64,000 bases of DNA from the NCBI RefSeq assembly GCF_018622995.1, contig NZ_CP076022.1, positions 1,984,001-2,048,000 of the forward strand, read 5' to 3'. The notes beneath the pieces were generated by a model. The model searched no databases and had not been told where the DNA came from. It worked only from the letters and a program-made list of their open reading frames with translations. Source of the DNA: Arthrobacter jiangjiafuii (GTDB lineage: Bacteria; Actinomycetota; Actinomycetes; Actinomycetales; Micrococcaceae). Positions 28,308 to 37,346 of this stretch are shown here, piece by piece. Both the position numbers and the translations under genes were made by a program. The number at the start of each line of letters is the position of its first letter. The first letter of the stretch is position 1.

Positions 28308-30398
28308 TTAAGCGTGCCCGGCGTTCTGCATCTGGCGCAGTTCCTTCTTCAGGTCGCCCACCTCATCACGCAGCCGGGCGGCGAGTTCGAACTGCAGTTC
28401 CGCCGCGGCGGCGTGCATCTGTTCGGTCATCGACGCAATCAGCCCGGCCAGATCCTCGGCCGGAGCGGCAGCCAGGCCGTCCTTGCGGATGCCGCCCTTG
28501 CCCTTGCCGGTGGTCTTGCGGTTCTTCTTCTCCGCCGCTTCGGCCAGCAGCGCCTTGGTATCGGCGTCTTCCCGGGCGAGGGAATCGGTGATGTCGGCGA
28601 TCTTCTTGCGCAGCGGCTGCGGATCCACGCCGTGGTCCTTGTTGTACGCAACCTGGATGGCGCGGCGGCGGTTGGTTTCGTCAATGGCCTTGGCCATGGA
28701 GTCGGTGATCCGGTCCGCGTACATGTGCACTTCGCCGGAGACGTTACGGGCAGCACGGCCGATGGTCTGGATCAGCGAGGTGGAGGAGCGCAGGAAGCCT
28801 TCCTTGTCGGCGTCCAGGATCGACACCAGCGACACTTCGGGCAGGTCCAGGCCTTCGCGGAGCAGGTTGATGCCGACCAGCACGTCGAAGGTGCCCATCC
28901 GCAGTTCGCGGAGCAGCTCCACGCGGCGCAGGGTATCGACGTCGGAGTGCAGGTACTCGACCTTGATTCCGTGCTCCAGCAGGTAGCCGGTCAGGTCCTC
29001 GGCCATCCGCTTGGTCAATGTGGTCACCAGCACGCGTTCGTTCCGCTCGGTGCGGATCCGGATCTCCCCCAGCAGGTCATCAATCTGGCCCTTGGACGGC
29101 TTGACGATCACCTGCGGATCGACCAGCCCGGTGGGACGGATGATCTGTTCCACGTAGCCGTCGGACTTGGAGAGCTCGTACTTGCCCGGCGTCGCGGACA
29201 TGTAGACCGTCTGGCCGATGCGCTCCAGGAACTCGTCCCACTTCAGCGGCCGGTTATCCATGGCAGAGGGCAGCCGGAAGCCGTGGTCCACCAGGGTCCG
29301 CTTCCTGGACATATCGCCCTCGTACATGGCGCCGATCTGCGGGATGGTCACGTGTGATTCGTCCACCACCAGCAGGAAATCGTCCGGGAAGTAGTCCAGC
29401 AGGCAGTGCGGTGCCGTTCCCGGTCCGCGGCCGTCGATATGCCGCGAATAGTTCTCGATGCCGTTGCAGAAGCCCATCTGCTGCATCATTTCCAGGTCGT
29501 AGGTGGTGCGCATGCGCAACCGCTGCGCCTCAACCAGCTTGTTCTGGGATTCCAGTTCCGCCAGCCGCACCTGCAGCTCATCCTCGATCTGCCTAATCGC
29601 CCGGTGCATCCGGTCTTCCCCTGCCACATAGTGCGAGGCAGGGAAGACGTACATTTCCTCTTCGTCCCGGATGACGTCTCCGGTCAGCGGATGCAGGGTG
29701 TAGATGTTCTCGATCTCGTCGCCGAAGAACTCGATGCGCAGCGCGTTTTCCTCGTACATCGGGATGATCTCCACGGTGTCCCCGCGCACCCGGAAGGTGC
29801 CCCGGTGGAAGTCCATGTCGTTGCGCGCGTACTGCATCGACACGAACCGGCGCAGCAGGTCGTCGCGGTTCATCTGCTGGCCCTTGCGCAGCGTGACCAT
29901 GCCCTCGATGTACTCTTCCGGCGTGCCCAGGCCGTAAATGCACGAAACGGTGGCCACCACGATGACGTCGCGCCGGGTCAGCAGCGCATTGGTCGCGGAG
30001 TGCCGCAGGCGTTCCACTTCCTCGTTAATCGAGGAGTCCTTCTCGATGAAGGTGTCAGTCTGCGGGACGTAGGCCTCGGGCTGGTAGTAGTCGTAGTACG
30101 AGACGAAGTACTCCACCGCGTTGTTGGGCAGCAGCTCACGGAATTCGTTGGCGAGCTGCGCGGCGAGGGTCTTGTTCTGCACCATCACCAGCGTGGGCCG
30201 CTGGACCTGCTCGACCAGCCAGGCCGCCGTCGCACTCTTACCGGTACCGGTGGCACCGAGGAGGACCACGTCCTTTTCGCCGGCGTTGATGCGCTCGGCA
30301 AGTTCCTTGATGGCGGTTGGCTGATCGCCTGCCGGGGAGTAATCGCTGATTACTTCGAAGGGGGCAACAACTCTCTTGATGTCCTGCGCAAGACTCAT
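28308..30398 (-). CDS. uvrB: excinuclease ABC subunit B
   Basis: UvrB is the helicase-like core of nucleotide excision repair that receives damage from UvrA and recruits UvrC. The 696-residue protein has Walker A GATGTGKS (about 47-54), the damage-verifying beta-hairpin [12 protein letters not shown], motif II DESH, motif [11 protein letters not shown], and a C-terminal UVR segment ([21 protein letters not shown]) for contact with UvrC. ATG at 30398 has TAGCTT 6 nt upstream and no ribosome site. No LexA-type box was found upstream, unlike uvrA. It is convergent with the pyruvyl transferase. Confidence 0.97.
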   Translation of the reverse strand: MSLAQDIKRVVAPFEVISDYSPAGDQPTAIKELAERINAGEKDVVLLGATGTGKSATAAWLVEQVQRPTLVMVQNKTLAAQLANEFRELLPNNAVEYFVSYYDYYQPEAYVPQTDTFIEKDSSINEEVERLRHSATNALLTRRDVIVVATVSCIYGLGTPEEYIEGMVTLRKGQQMNRDDLLRRFVSMQYARNDMDFHRGTFRVRGDTVEIIPMYEENALRIEFFGDEIENIYTLHPLTGDVIRDEEEMYVFPASHYVAGEDRMHRAIRQIEDELQVRLAELESQNKLVEAQRLRMRTTYDLEMMQQMGFCNGIENYSRHIDGRGPGTAPHCLLDYFPDDFLLVVDESHVTIPQIGAMYEGDMSRKRTLVDHGFRLPSAMDNRPLKWDEFLERIGQTVYMSATPGKYELSKSDGYVEQIIRPTGLVDPQVIVKPSKGQIDDLLGEIRIRTERNERVLVTTLTKRMAEDLTGYLLEHGIKVEYLHSDVDTLRRVELLRELRMGTFDVLVGINLLREGLDLPEVSLVSILDADKEGFLRSSTSLIQTIGRAARNVSGEVHMYADRITDSMAKAIDETNRRRAIQVAYNKDHGVDPQPLRKKIADITDSLAREDADTKALLAEAAEKKNRKTTGKGKGGIRKDGLAAAPAEDLAGLIASMTEQMHAAAAELQFELAARLRDEVGDLKKELRQMQNAGHA

Positions 30399-30410
30399 GA
30401 TTAAAAGCTA
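30399..30410 (-). promoter_or_regulatory. leaderless-type -10 element of uvrB
   Basis: TAGCTT on the minus strand (30410-30405), 6-nt spacer, ATG at 30398. Confidence 0.5.
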
Positions 30411-30476
30411 CTCCGCACTGCGGTCAGGTCACGTCCGCAGAGACGGCGGTTAGCTATCGGCGGAACCGCACGGCCA

Positions 30477-31097
30477 TCACTTCCCCGCATCCCGTTTGGC
30501 GGCATTCATCGGCACCAGCCGGCTCTCCCACAGCTCGCGCACCGCGTCCACCAATTGTTGCGCCGCGCCGTCGTTGATGAGGACGACGTCGGCAGCCGCG
30601 GCGCGCTCCTCGGCGCCGGCCTGGGCGGCAATCCGTGCCCGGGCCGCTTCTTCACTCATGCCGCGGTCAGCGGCCATGCGGCGGATCCGTTCCTCCTCGG
30701 GGGCGTCAATCACCAGCACGAAGTCGAAGTTCCGATGCTGGCCGGTCTCCACCAGCAGAGGAATGTCGTGGACGACGATCCTCCCCGGTGCCGCAGCCTG
30801 CTCCAGCTCCGCGGCCCGCGCCCGGACCCGGGGATGGACGATGCCGTTCAGGGTGTTCCGTTTCTCCTCATCACCGAAGACGACGGCGGCCAGCGCCGGG
30901 CGGTCCAGCCGGCCCTCGCCGTCGAGCATTCCGGATCCAAAGGCCTCGACGACGGCGGCCAGCCCCTCGGTGCCGGGCTCCACCACCTCGCGGGCCAGCG
31001 CGTCGGCATCAATCACCAGCGCCCCCAGCTCCCGCAGTGTGCTTGCGGCCAACGATTTTCCCGCGGCGATTCCGCCGGTCAGTCCTACTCTCAGCAT
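30477..31097 (-). CDS. coaE: dephospho-CoA kinase
   Basis: Last step of coenzyme A synthesis: ATP-dependent phosphorylation of the 3'-hydroxyl of dephospho-CoA. The 206-residue protein opens with VGLTGGIAAGKS (P-loop, residues 4-15), followed by VIDADALAREVVEPG, the conserved dephospho-CoA contact, and VVHDIPLLVE, a strong CoaE signature. The lid region contains RIRRMAADRGMSEEAARARIAAQ. ATG at 31097 has TAGCCT 6 nt upstream. It is divergent from the YigZ-type gene with 75 bp between the starts, and 78 bp upstream of uvrB on the same strand. Confidence 0.96.
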   Translation of the reverse strand: MLRVGLTGGIAAGKSLAASTLRELGALVIDADALAREVVEPGTEGLAAVVEAFGSGMLDGEGRLDRPALAAVVFGDEEKRNTLNGIVHPRVRARAAELEQAAAPGRIVVHDIPLLVETGQHRNFDFVLVIDAPEEERIRRMAADRGMSEEAARARIAAQAGAEERAAAADVVLINDGAAQQLVDAVRELWESRLVPMNAAKRDAGK

Positions 31098-31109
31098 GGG
31101 CCAAGGCTA
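31098..31109 (-). promoter_or_regulatory. leaderless-type -10 element of coaE
   Basis: TAGCCT on the minus strand (31109-31104), 6-nt spacer, ATG at 31097. Confidence 0.5.
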
Positions 31110-31160
31110 CCGTGGAACCTTGGCCCGTGCGGACGGCCCAGGGCGCCGCCCCACACCGCC

Positions 31161-31172
31161 TAAACTGGAGGG
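31161..31172 (+). promoter_or_regulatory. leaderless-type -10 element of the YigZ-family gene
   Basis: TAAACT (31161-31166), 6-nt spacer, GTG at 31173. The GGAGGG next to the start is too close to act as a ribosome site. Confidence 0.5.
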
Positions 31173-31850
31173 GTGAATGAACTGGTGGGCACAGCGGGAC
31201 GCTACACCACCGTCGCCGGCGAACACCGCCATGAGCTGGAGATCAAGCGCTCACGCTTCATCACCGTCCTGCGCCGGGTGGAAACCGAGGAGCAGGCCCG
31301 CGAGCTGGTGGCCGGGCTTCGCCGCGAGTTTCATGACGCCCGGCACCACTGCAGCGCCTTTGTGCTGGGCCCGGACCGGAGCGTACAGCGCTCCAGCGAC
31401 GACGGCGAGCCCTCCGGAACCGCCGGCATTCCCATGCTGGAGGCCCTGACCAAACGTGAGACGTTCGACGGCGCCGCCGACCTGAGCGACATCGCAGCCG
31501 TCACCGTGCGCTACTTCGGCGGCATCCTGCTCGGTGCCGGCGGCCTGGTGCGCGCATACTCCGAGTCGGTCTCCTCCGCAGTGGCAACGGCCCGGCTCAT
31601 CCGGCGCCGACGGATGCAGCTGTACGGCATACCTGCCGGGCACTCCGCCGCGGGACGGCTGGAGAACGACCTCCGCTCGGCCGGCGTGAGCGTGCTGGGC
31701 ACCGACTACGGGGCCGACGGCGTGCAACTCAATGTCGCGCTGCCGGACCGCCCGGACGCACTGGAGACCTTCCATGCCCGGCTTGCCGCCCTGACCGCCG
31801 GAACCTCCGACCCGGTCCCCCTCGGAACGAAATGGATCGACCTTGACTGA
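31173..31850 (+). CDS. YigZ/IMPACT family protein
   Basis: A 225-residue member of the UPF0029/IMPACT family. The N-terminal domain has KRSRFITVLRRVETEEQA and ARHHCSAFVLG, with the core motif SDDGEPSGTAGIPML near residue 75 and VRYFGGILLGAGGLVRAYSE near residue 110, all strongly conserved. A C-terminal ferredoxin-like domain follows. The family has been linked to translation control in eukaryotes; the bacterial role is unclear. GTG at 31173 follows TAAACT by 6 nt. The 3' end overlaps the methyltransferase start by 8 bp. Confidence 0.93.
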   Translation: MNELVGTAGRYTTVAGEHRHELEIKRSRFITVLRRVETEEQARELVAGLRREFHDARHHCSAFVLGPDRSVQRSSDDGEPSGTAGIPMLEALTKRETFDGAADLSDIAAVTVRYFGGILLGAGGLVRAYSESVSSAVATARLIRRRRMQLYGIPAGHSAAGRLENDLRSAGVSVLGTDYGADGVQLNVALPDRPDALETFHARLAALTAGTSDPVPLGTKWIDLD

Positions 31851-33018
31851 CTCCGCCCCGGGCTTCGACTTCACGGGCCTGCGCCGCCGCCCCGATGTGG
31901 AGGCGGAGAACCTCCAGGCGTACGACGCCGCTGACCGGCTCCTGCTCGACACCGCCGCCCACGAACTGGAAACAGCGGCCACCCGGGCTGGAAACGGCGC
32001 GGCGGATGGCGGCGTCGTCGTCATCGGTGACGCCTACGGCGCCCTGACCCTGGGCGCTGCAGCCGGCCACGGACTGCGCGGCATCCGGGTGCACCAGGAT
32101 CCGCTCACCGGTGAGCAGGCGCTCGAGGCCAACGCCACAGGCCTGGGACTGGAAGACGCGTATGCGCACCACCATCTGGACGCCCGGCTGCTGGCCGGCG
32201 CCCGGGTGGTGCTGCTTCGGCTGCCGCGCTCCCTGAACGCGCTCGAGGAAATTGCCTCGCTGATGGCCGAACATGCCGCTCCCGATGTCATGGTGTTCGC
32301 CGGCGGCCGGCTCAAGCACATGACCACGGCCATGAACGGCGTCCTGGGACGGTACTTCGGCTCCGTCACGGCGGGGCTGGCCCGGCAGAAGTCCCGGGTC
32401 CTCACCGTTTCGGCTCCCCTGCCTGCGGAGGCGCGTGGACCCCGCCGCTTTCCGGTGTGCGAACGGCACGACGTCGGTTTGGCGGCACCGCTGGAACTCT
32501 GGGCCTACGGCGCGGCCTTCGGCGGTTCGGCCTTGGACCCCGGCACCCGGTTCCTGCTCCCCCACCTGTCCGGCGCACGGGACGCGGAACGCGCCGTGGA
32601 TCTTGGCTGCGGCACCGGCACCATCGCGGCCTATCTGGCCTTGACCCGGCCGGACCTGCAGATCATGGCGTCGGACCAGTCGGAGGCCGCTGTGCGGTCC
32701 ACCGCCAAGACCCTCTACGCCAACGGGGTGTCGGAACGGGCGGTGGTGACCCGGGCCGACGGGCTGAGCTGGCTCCCCGAGCGTTCCGAGGACCTTATCG
32801 TGCTCAATCCGCCGTTCCACATCGGCGCCACAGTGCACGCCGGGATTGCGCTGAAACTCTTCGCTGACGCCGGCCGCGTGCTGCGGCCCGGCGGAGAACT
32901 CTGGACCGTTTGGAACAGCCACCTCATGTACAAGCCGGCACTCAACCGGCTGGTCGGCCCCACCCGGGAGGTCGCCCGGAACCCCAAATTCACCGTGACC
33001 GTCAGTACACGCCGCTGA
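31843..33018 (+). CDS. SAM-dependent methyltransferase, RsmC/RlmG-like
   Basis: A 391-residue protein with the two-domain layout of RsmC/RlmG guanine-N2 rRNA methyltransferases: a SAM-less N-terminal domain (about 1-190) and a catalytic C-terminal domain with AVDLGCGTGTIAAYLA (about 252-267) and the active-site motif VLNPPFH (N-P-P-F/Y, used for exocyclic amino methylation). Which rRNA base it modifies cannot be told. The start is TTG at 31843, inside the YigZ gene (8-bp overlap), so translation is probably coupled. The TTG is supported by where the conserved N-terminus begins. Confidence 0.88.
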   Translation: MTDSAPGFDFTGLRRRPDVEAENLQAYDAADRLLLDTAAHELETAATRAGNGAADGGVVVIGDAYGALTLGAAAGHGLRGIRVHQDPLTGEQALEANATGLGLEDAYAHHHLDARLLAGARVVLLRLPRSLNALEEIASLMAEHAAPDVMVFAGGRLKHMTTAMNGVLGRYFGSVTAGLARQKSRVLTVSAPLPAEARGPRRFPVCERHDVGLAAPLELWAYGAAFGGSALDPGTRFLLPHLSGARDAERAVDLGCGTGTIAAYLALTRPDLQIMASDQSEAAVRSTAKTLYANGVSERAVVTRADGLSWLPERSEDLIVLNPPFHIGATVHAGIALKLFADAGRVLRPGGELWTVWNSHLMYKPALNRLVGPTREVARNPKFTVTVSTRR

Positions 33019-33181
33019 GACCGGAGTAGTCCTCGCTGCCGAAGAGCCTGCTGCGTCTCATGTCCGCCGTGGATCAGGTCAGCCATCCGGACCGGGTCCA
33101 GGGTCCCCACGGCGGCCCTGGTGCGCCTGCGGATATCATCCTCCGGATGCTGCCCGGAAGCATCCGCAGGATAGGCACGGC

Positions 33182-33706
33182 TCACAGCAGCACCGGTCCG
33201 GCGACGACGGTAAGGATGACGAGCCAAGCCAGCAGCACGGCACCGAACAGGACCAGCCCCGCCACCCGCAGCGACAGCCGGCGCAGGATTCCGTAGCCTG
33301 CCCACGCCGCTGCCAGTGCCACCACCGGGCCCGGAAAGAGCACGGACGCCAGGAACCGGTCAGCGGCCTCGTCCCGCGGCGCATTCGAGTACTCAGGGAC
33401 CAGGAAGATCCCGGCCCATGCGAACAGTCCAAGCGCCATCGTCAGCCCTCCGACGACCAGTATGAGAACTGAACCGCCAATGAGGACCCCGAGCTCGGCG
33501 GCGGGCCGCTTGGGGCGGTGCACAGGGTCCGGCCACTGCGGCTGCTGGCCATACGCCAGCGGCGGGGGCTGCTGATACATCGGCGCCGGTTGATGCATCT
33601 GCGGTGGTGGCGGCCCGGAGTACATCTGTCCCTGCGGCGTCGGTTGATACATCTGCGGTGGTGGCGGCGGCCCGGGCTCGGCCTGCCCGGCGTTGGACAC
33701 CGGCAT
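33182..33706 (-). CDS. proline-rich membrane protein of unknown function
   Basis: A 174-residue protein in two parts. Residues 1-70 are disordered and rich in Pro, Gln, Tyr and Met with an imperfect repeat around PPPPQMYQP / PPPQMHQP. Residues 72-174 hold three hydrophobic helices (LGVLIGGSVLILVVGGL, LFPGPVVALAAAWAGYGIL and LVLFGAVLLAWLVILTVVAG). The layout of a Pro-rich cytoplasmic tail before helices is common in actinobacterial membrane proteins near the division and cell-wall machinery, but nothing here ties it to a pathway. ATG at 33706 has GGGGGAA nearby. It is divergent from the ceb operon. Confidence 0.75.
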   Translation of the reverse strand: MPVSNAGQAEPGPPPPPQMYQPTPQGQMYSGPPPPQMHQPAPMYQQPPPLAYGQQPQWPDPVHRPKRPAAELGVLIGGSVLILVVGGLTMALGLFAWAGIFLVPEYSNAPRDEAADRFLASVLFPGPVVALAAAWAGYGILRRLSLRVAGLVLFGAVLLAWLVILTVVAGPVLL

Positions 33707-33820
33707 GTTTTCCCCCTGGTTATGGACGGTGCGTGGTCGTGTGCGGCGTCGATCAGCCTAGCCCACCGGAGTCAGCGCCGGCCGGAAGCCCAGCGTCCTG
33801 CGTGCCTGCCGAAAAATCTC

Positions 33821-33834
33821 AGAGAGCGCTCTCT
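33821..33834. promoter_or_regulatory. LacI-type operator 1 of the ceb operon
   Basis: Perfect 14-bp palindrome AGAGAGCGCTCTCT, ending at the first base of the -35 box. The centre (GAGCGCTC) matches the Streptomyces CebR box TGGGAGCGCTCCCA. Confidence 0.85.
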
Positions 33835-33862
33835 TGACAGTGATCCCCATCACTCCTAGGGT
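33834..33862 (+). promoter_or_regulatory. sigma-70-type promoter of the ceb operon
   Basis: TTGACA (33834-33839), 17-bp spacer, TAGGGT (33857-33862). A start near 33869 leaves a leader of about 180 nt before the GTG at 34052; this 345-bp intergenic region holds no other feature I can support. Confidence 0.85.
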
Positions 33863-33875
33863 GAGGGTGAAGTCA

Positions 33876-33889
33876 AGAGAGCGCTCTCT
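33876..33889. promoter_or_regulatory. LacI-type operator 2 of the ceb operon
   Basis: Second identical copy of AGAGAGCGCTCTCT, 55 bp centre to centre from operator 1, just past the predicted transcription start. Together they bracket the promoter. Confidence 0.85.
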
Positions 33890-34051
33890 CACACGGACAC
33901 GGAATTCCACCCGTTTCCACCGGAGCGTACGACTCTGTTCCGCTTTCGCCTTCGCTTCCCGCTTCCGTTGATCAGGCCTCCCAGTTCCACACGGCACGGT
34001 CCACTGCTCCGGGATATCAAATGTGCTCTATCCACACACAAAGGAGTGACC

Positions 34052-35365
34052 GTGAAGAATTTCCGACATCCCGCAGCGGCAATTGCCGGTGCTGCCGTCG
34101 TGGCGCTGCTCGCCACAGGCTGCGGCGGCGGCGACAAGGAAGCGGCAAGCGCCGACAATCCCGTCGAGCTGACCGTGACCACCTTCGGAACCTTCGGGTA
34201 TGACGACCTGTACGCCGAGTACGAGGAAGCCAACCCGGGCATCACCATCAAGCCCACCAATATTGACCGTGGTGAGAACGCCCGCACCGATGCCTTCACC
34301 AAAATCTCTGCCGGCTCCGGCCTCAGCGACGTGGTGGCCATCGAAGAAGGCTGGCTGGGTTCCATCATGGAGGTCTCCGATCAGTTCGTTGATCTCAACG
34401 AATACGGTGCGGAGGACATCAAGGACAACTGGGTCGATTGGAAGTTCAACCAGGGCACCGATCCGGACGGCCGGGTTATCGGCTACGGAACGGATATCGG
34501 GCCCCAGGGCCTGTGCTACAACGGCAAGCTCTTTGAAGCCGCCGGGCTGCCGAGTGACCGCGAGGCTGTCGCTGAACTCTTCGGCGGAGACGACGCCACC
34601 TGGGAGAAGTACTTCGAGATCGGCCAGCAGTACCACGCCGCCACGGGCAACCCCTGGTATGACCAGTCCGGGTTTGTCTGGAACTCCATGGTGAACCAGA
34701 TGGAAGAGGGTTACTACACCGCAGAGGGCGAGCTGAACATCGAAGGCAATGCCGCCATGAAGGAGCAGTTCCTGCAGCTGGCCGCCGGAACAGAGGCAGG
34801 ACTGTCTGCCAATGAGAAGAAGTGGGACTGGGGTAAGGGCAAGGCCTTCACCGACGGCTCCTTTGCAACCTTCGTTTGCCCGGGCTGGATGCTTGGCACC
34901 ATCAAGACCCAGCTCGAGTCCGCAAATGCGGGCGAAGAAGCCGGCTGGGACTTTGCCGATGTGTTCCCCGGCGGAGCCTCCAACTGGGGCGGCGCTTTCC
35001 TCTCAGTTCCGGAAATGTCCGAGCACAAGGAAGAGGCCGCAGCCCTCGCTGCCTGGCTGACTGCACCGGAGCAGCAGGTGAAGCAGTCCGCCGCGGCGAA
35101 CAACTTCCCCAGCACCGTCGAAGCGCAGAAGCAGCTGGCAGAGGAAGCCACACCGAACGCGCTCTTCAACGACGCACCCACCGGAGCAATCCTCGCGTCG
35201 CGCGCGGAAGGCGTGAAGGCTCAGTTCAAGGGTCCGGAGGACTCGATCATCCAGGACAAGGTCTTCAGCGCCGCGCTGGGCAAGCTCGACGCCGGCGACG
35301 CCGATGGTGAAGCCGCGTGGAACGAAGCGATTACCCTCCTGAACGAGCTCGTAGTCAACAACTAG
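34052..35365 (+). CDS. cebE: sugar ABC transporter substrate-binding lipoprotein, CebE-like
   Basis: Extracellular solute-binding protein of 437 residues with a lipoprotein signal: basic KNFRH, hydrophobic core, and lipobox LATGC with Cys24, then a GGGDKEAAS linker. The mature part matches family 1 binding proteins for oligosaccharides. The neighbouring GH1 beta-glucosidase, CebR-box-like operators and LacI regulator point to cellobiose or another beta-glucoside; the name rests on context. GTG at 34052 has AAGGAG seven bases upstream. A perfect hairpin between this gene and the first permease probably keeps this message more abundant than the downstream part. Confidence 0.92.
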   Translation: MKNFRHPAAAIAGAAVVALLATGCGGGDKEAASADNPVELTVTTFGTFGYDDLYAEYEEANPGITIKPTNIDRGENARTDAFTKISAGSGLSDVVAIEEGWLGSIMEVSDQFVDLNEYGAEDIKDNWVDWKFNQGTDPDGRVIGYGTDIGPQGLCYNGKLFEAAGLPSDREAVAELFGGDDATWEKYFEIGQQYHAATGNPWYDQSGFVWNSMVNQMEEGYYTAEGELNIEGNAAMKEQFLQLAAGTEAGLSANEKKWDWGKGKAFTDGSFATFVCPGWMLGTIKTQLESANAGEEAGWDFADVFPGGASNWGGAFLSVPEMSEHKEEAAALAAWLTAPEQQVKQSAAANNFPSTVEAQKQLAEEATPNALFNDAPTGAILASRAEGVKAQFKGPEDSIIQDKVFSAALGKLDAGDADGEAAWNEAITLLNELVVNN

Positions 35366-35380
35366 CACATCGTCGACCGC

Positions 35381-35407
35381 GGGGCCTCCGGCGCAGCCGG
35401 AGGCCCC
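35381..35407 (+). other. intercistronic stem-loop between binding protein and permease
   Basis: Perfect 12-bp stem (35381-35392 with 35396-35407) and a 3-nt loop, without a U-tract. Typical for differential expression in binding-protein operons, where it protects the upstream mRNA end. Confidence 0.75.
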
Positions 35408-35430
35408 CCAGATGGACTGCGAGACCAGTC

Positions 35431-36444
35431 ATGACCGTTACCCTGAAGCCTCCTGCCCCAGCGGCGCTGCCGCAAAAAACCAAGTCCCCGTTTAAGCACC
35501 GGCTGAGTGCCTGGGACGTAAAGTTCTCTCCTTATCTCTACATTTCTCCGTTTTTCCTGCTTTTTGCACTCGTGGGCCTGTTCCCGCTGGGCTATACCTT
35601 CTGGGTATCGCTGCACGACTGGCACCTGCTCAAGGGCCAGGGCGACTTCGTGGGAATATCAAACTTCATCGAAGTGCTGCAGGACCGGTTCTTCTGGAAC
35701 TCGCTTCGCAACACCATGAGCATCTTCCTGCTCTCCTCCATTCCGCAGCTCGTGTGCGCCCTGGTTATTGCTGCGGTGCTGGACCAGAACCTGCGGGCCA
35801 AAACCTTCTGGCGGATGAGCGTCCTCCTCCCCTACGTCGTCACGCCCGTGGCCGTCGCGCTGATCTTCACGAACATGTTCGGCGAGGATTACGGCTTGAT
35901 CAACAACATCCTGGGCAACTTCGGCATTGACCCCATCATGTGGCGGACGGACACCATACCGAGCCATATTGCCATTGCCACCATGGTCAACTGGCGCTGG
36001 ACCGGCTACAACGCCTTGATTCTGTTGGCCGCCATGCAATCAGTTCCCCGTGACCTGTACGAATCCGCTGCCATTGACGGGGCGGGAGCAGTCCGCCGCT
36101 TCTTCAGCATCACGCTGCCGAGCATCCGTCCCACCATGATCTTCGTCATCATTACCTCGACCATCGGCGGCCTGCAGATCTTCACGGAACCACGGCTCTT
36201 CGATCCCACCGATGCCGGCGGAGCCCAGCGCCAGTTCCAGACCACGGTGCTCTACCTCTGGGAGATGGGCTTCCAGCGGCAGAACTTCGGCAAGGCCTCC
36301 GCCATTGCCTGGCTGCTGTTCGTGCTGATCGTCATCATCGGAATCGTCAACTTCTCCATCTCGAAGAGGATTGCGTCAGCCGATACCAAGGCCCCGGCAA
36401 ACCGGGCCCAGCGCCGCGCCGCCGCCGAAGGGAAACGCAGATGA
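35431..36444 (+). CDS. cebF: sugar ABC transporter permease, CebF-like
   Basis: Integral membrane subunit of 337 residues with about six helices; the first is at YLYISPFFLLFALVGLFPLGY. The cytoplasmic EAA loop reads ESAAIDGAGAVRRFFSITLPS, the contact for the ATPase. A basic C-terminal tail (KRIASADTKAPANRAQRR) ends the protein. ATG at 35431 is the first codon that keeps a normal N-terminus; the site upstream is weak (GAGACCAG). It overlaps the second permease by 4 bp (ATGA). No ATPase gene occurs in the operon. Confidence 0.93.
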   Translation: MTVTLKPPAPAALPQKTKSPFKHRLSAWDVKFSPYLYISPFFLLFALVGLFPLGYTFWVSLHDWHLLKGQGDFVGISNFIEVLQDRFFWNSLRNTMSIFLLSSIPQLVCALVIAAVLDQNLRAKTFWRMSVLLPYVVTPVAVALIFTNMFGEDYGLINNILGNFGIDPIMWRTDTIPSHIAIATMVNWRWTGYNALILLAAMQSVPRDLYESAAIDGAGAVRRFFSITLPSIRPTMIFVIITSTIGGLQIFTEPRLFDPTDAGGAQRQFQTTVLYLWEMGFQRQNFGKASAIAWLLFVLIVIIGIVNFSISKRIASADTKAPANRAQRRAAAEGKRR

Positions 36445-37346
36445 GCATCCTGGAAAAAAACACACCGAAACACACCGCTTCCGTGCCCGCCCGCACCGGG
36501 CGGCCCCTCAGCCAGCGGATCTTCGGCAATGCACTTCGGCCGGGGTACCTGACCTATGGCCTGCTCCTGGCATTCTTCCTGGGGTCGGCCTATCCACTGT
36601 GGTGGTCCGCCGTCGTCGGCAGCCGGTCTAATGAGGCGCTGGGGCTGGAATGGCCTCCGCTGCTTCCGGGCGGCAACTTTTGGACCAACGTCGGGGAGGT
36701 CTTTGACACCATCCCCTTCTGGACCGCGCTATGGAACAGCATCCTGATCTCCACCATCATCACTGTGTCAGTGGTGACGTTCTCCACCTTGGCCGGCTAT
36801 GCCTTCGCCAAACTCCGGTTCCGCGGAAACGCCGCCCTGATGGTGGCGGTCGTAGCCACCATGGCCATTCCCACCCAGCTGGGCATCATTCCGCTCTTCA
36901 TGGTCATGAGGACCTTCGGCTGGACGGGCGAAATCGGCGCCGTCATCATTCCCACGCTCGTCACCGCGTTTGGTGTCTTCTTCATGAGGCAGTATCTCGT
37001 GGACGTCATTCCGGATGAGCTCATCGAATCCGCCCGTATGGACGGCGCCAATATGATCAGGACGTTCTGGCATGTGGCACTGCCGGCTGCCAAGCCGGCC
37101 ATGGCCATCCTCAGTTTGTTTACCTTCATGATGGCCTGGACCGACTTCCTCTGGCCCCTGCTGGTCCTCGACCCCGGCAACCCGACGCTGCAGACGGCCC
37201 TCAGCCAGCTGCAGTCCAACAGGTACGTGGACTACTCGGTGGTCCTCACCGGCGCCGTCATGGCGACCATCCCCCTGCTGATCCTCTTTGTAGTGGCAGG
37301 AAAACAACTTATATCCGGAATTATGCAGGGAGCAGTGAAGGGTTAA
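36441..37346 (+). CDS. cebG: sugar ABC transporter permease, CebG-like
   Basis: Second membrane subunit, 301 residues, about six helices, MalG type. The EAA loop is ESARMDGANMIRTFWHVALPA near residue 190, followed by KPAMAILSLFTFMMAWTDFLWPLLVL. It pairs with the previous permease in a heterodimer. Its ATG overlaps the previous stop by 4 bp, and its own stop shares one base with the start of the beta-glucosidase (TAATG), so the set is translated in a coupled way. Confidence 0.93.
   Translation: MSILEKNTPKHTASVPARTGRPLSQRIFGNALRPGYLTYGLLLAFFLGSAYPLWWSAVVGSRSNEALGLEWPPLLPGGNFWTNVGEVFDTIPFWTALWNSILISTIITVSVVTFSTLAGYAFAKLRFRGNAALMVAVVATMAIPTQLGIIPLFMVMRTFGWTGEIGAVIIPTLVTAFGVFFMRQYLVDVIPDELIESARMDGANMIRTFWHVALPAAKPAMAILSLFTFMMAWTDFLWPLLVLDPGNPTLQTALSQLQSNRYVDYSVVLTGAVMATIPLLILFVVAGKQLISGIMQGAVKG

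Noticed and set aside
30399-30476. SOS box upstream of uvrB
   Set aside because: No TCGAA-N6-TTCGA-like sequence in the gap.
33060-33181. Small frames between the RsmC-like methyltransferase and the proline-rich gene
   Set aside because: No ribosome site, no recognisable sequence, and the frames are antisense shadows; the 163-bp gap is left without a gene.
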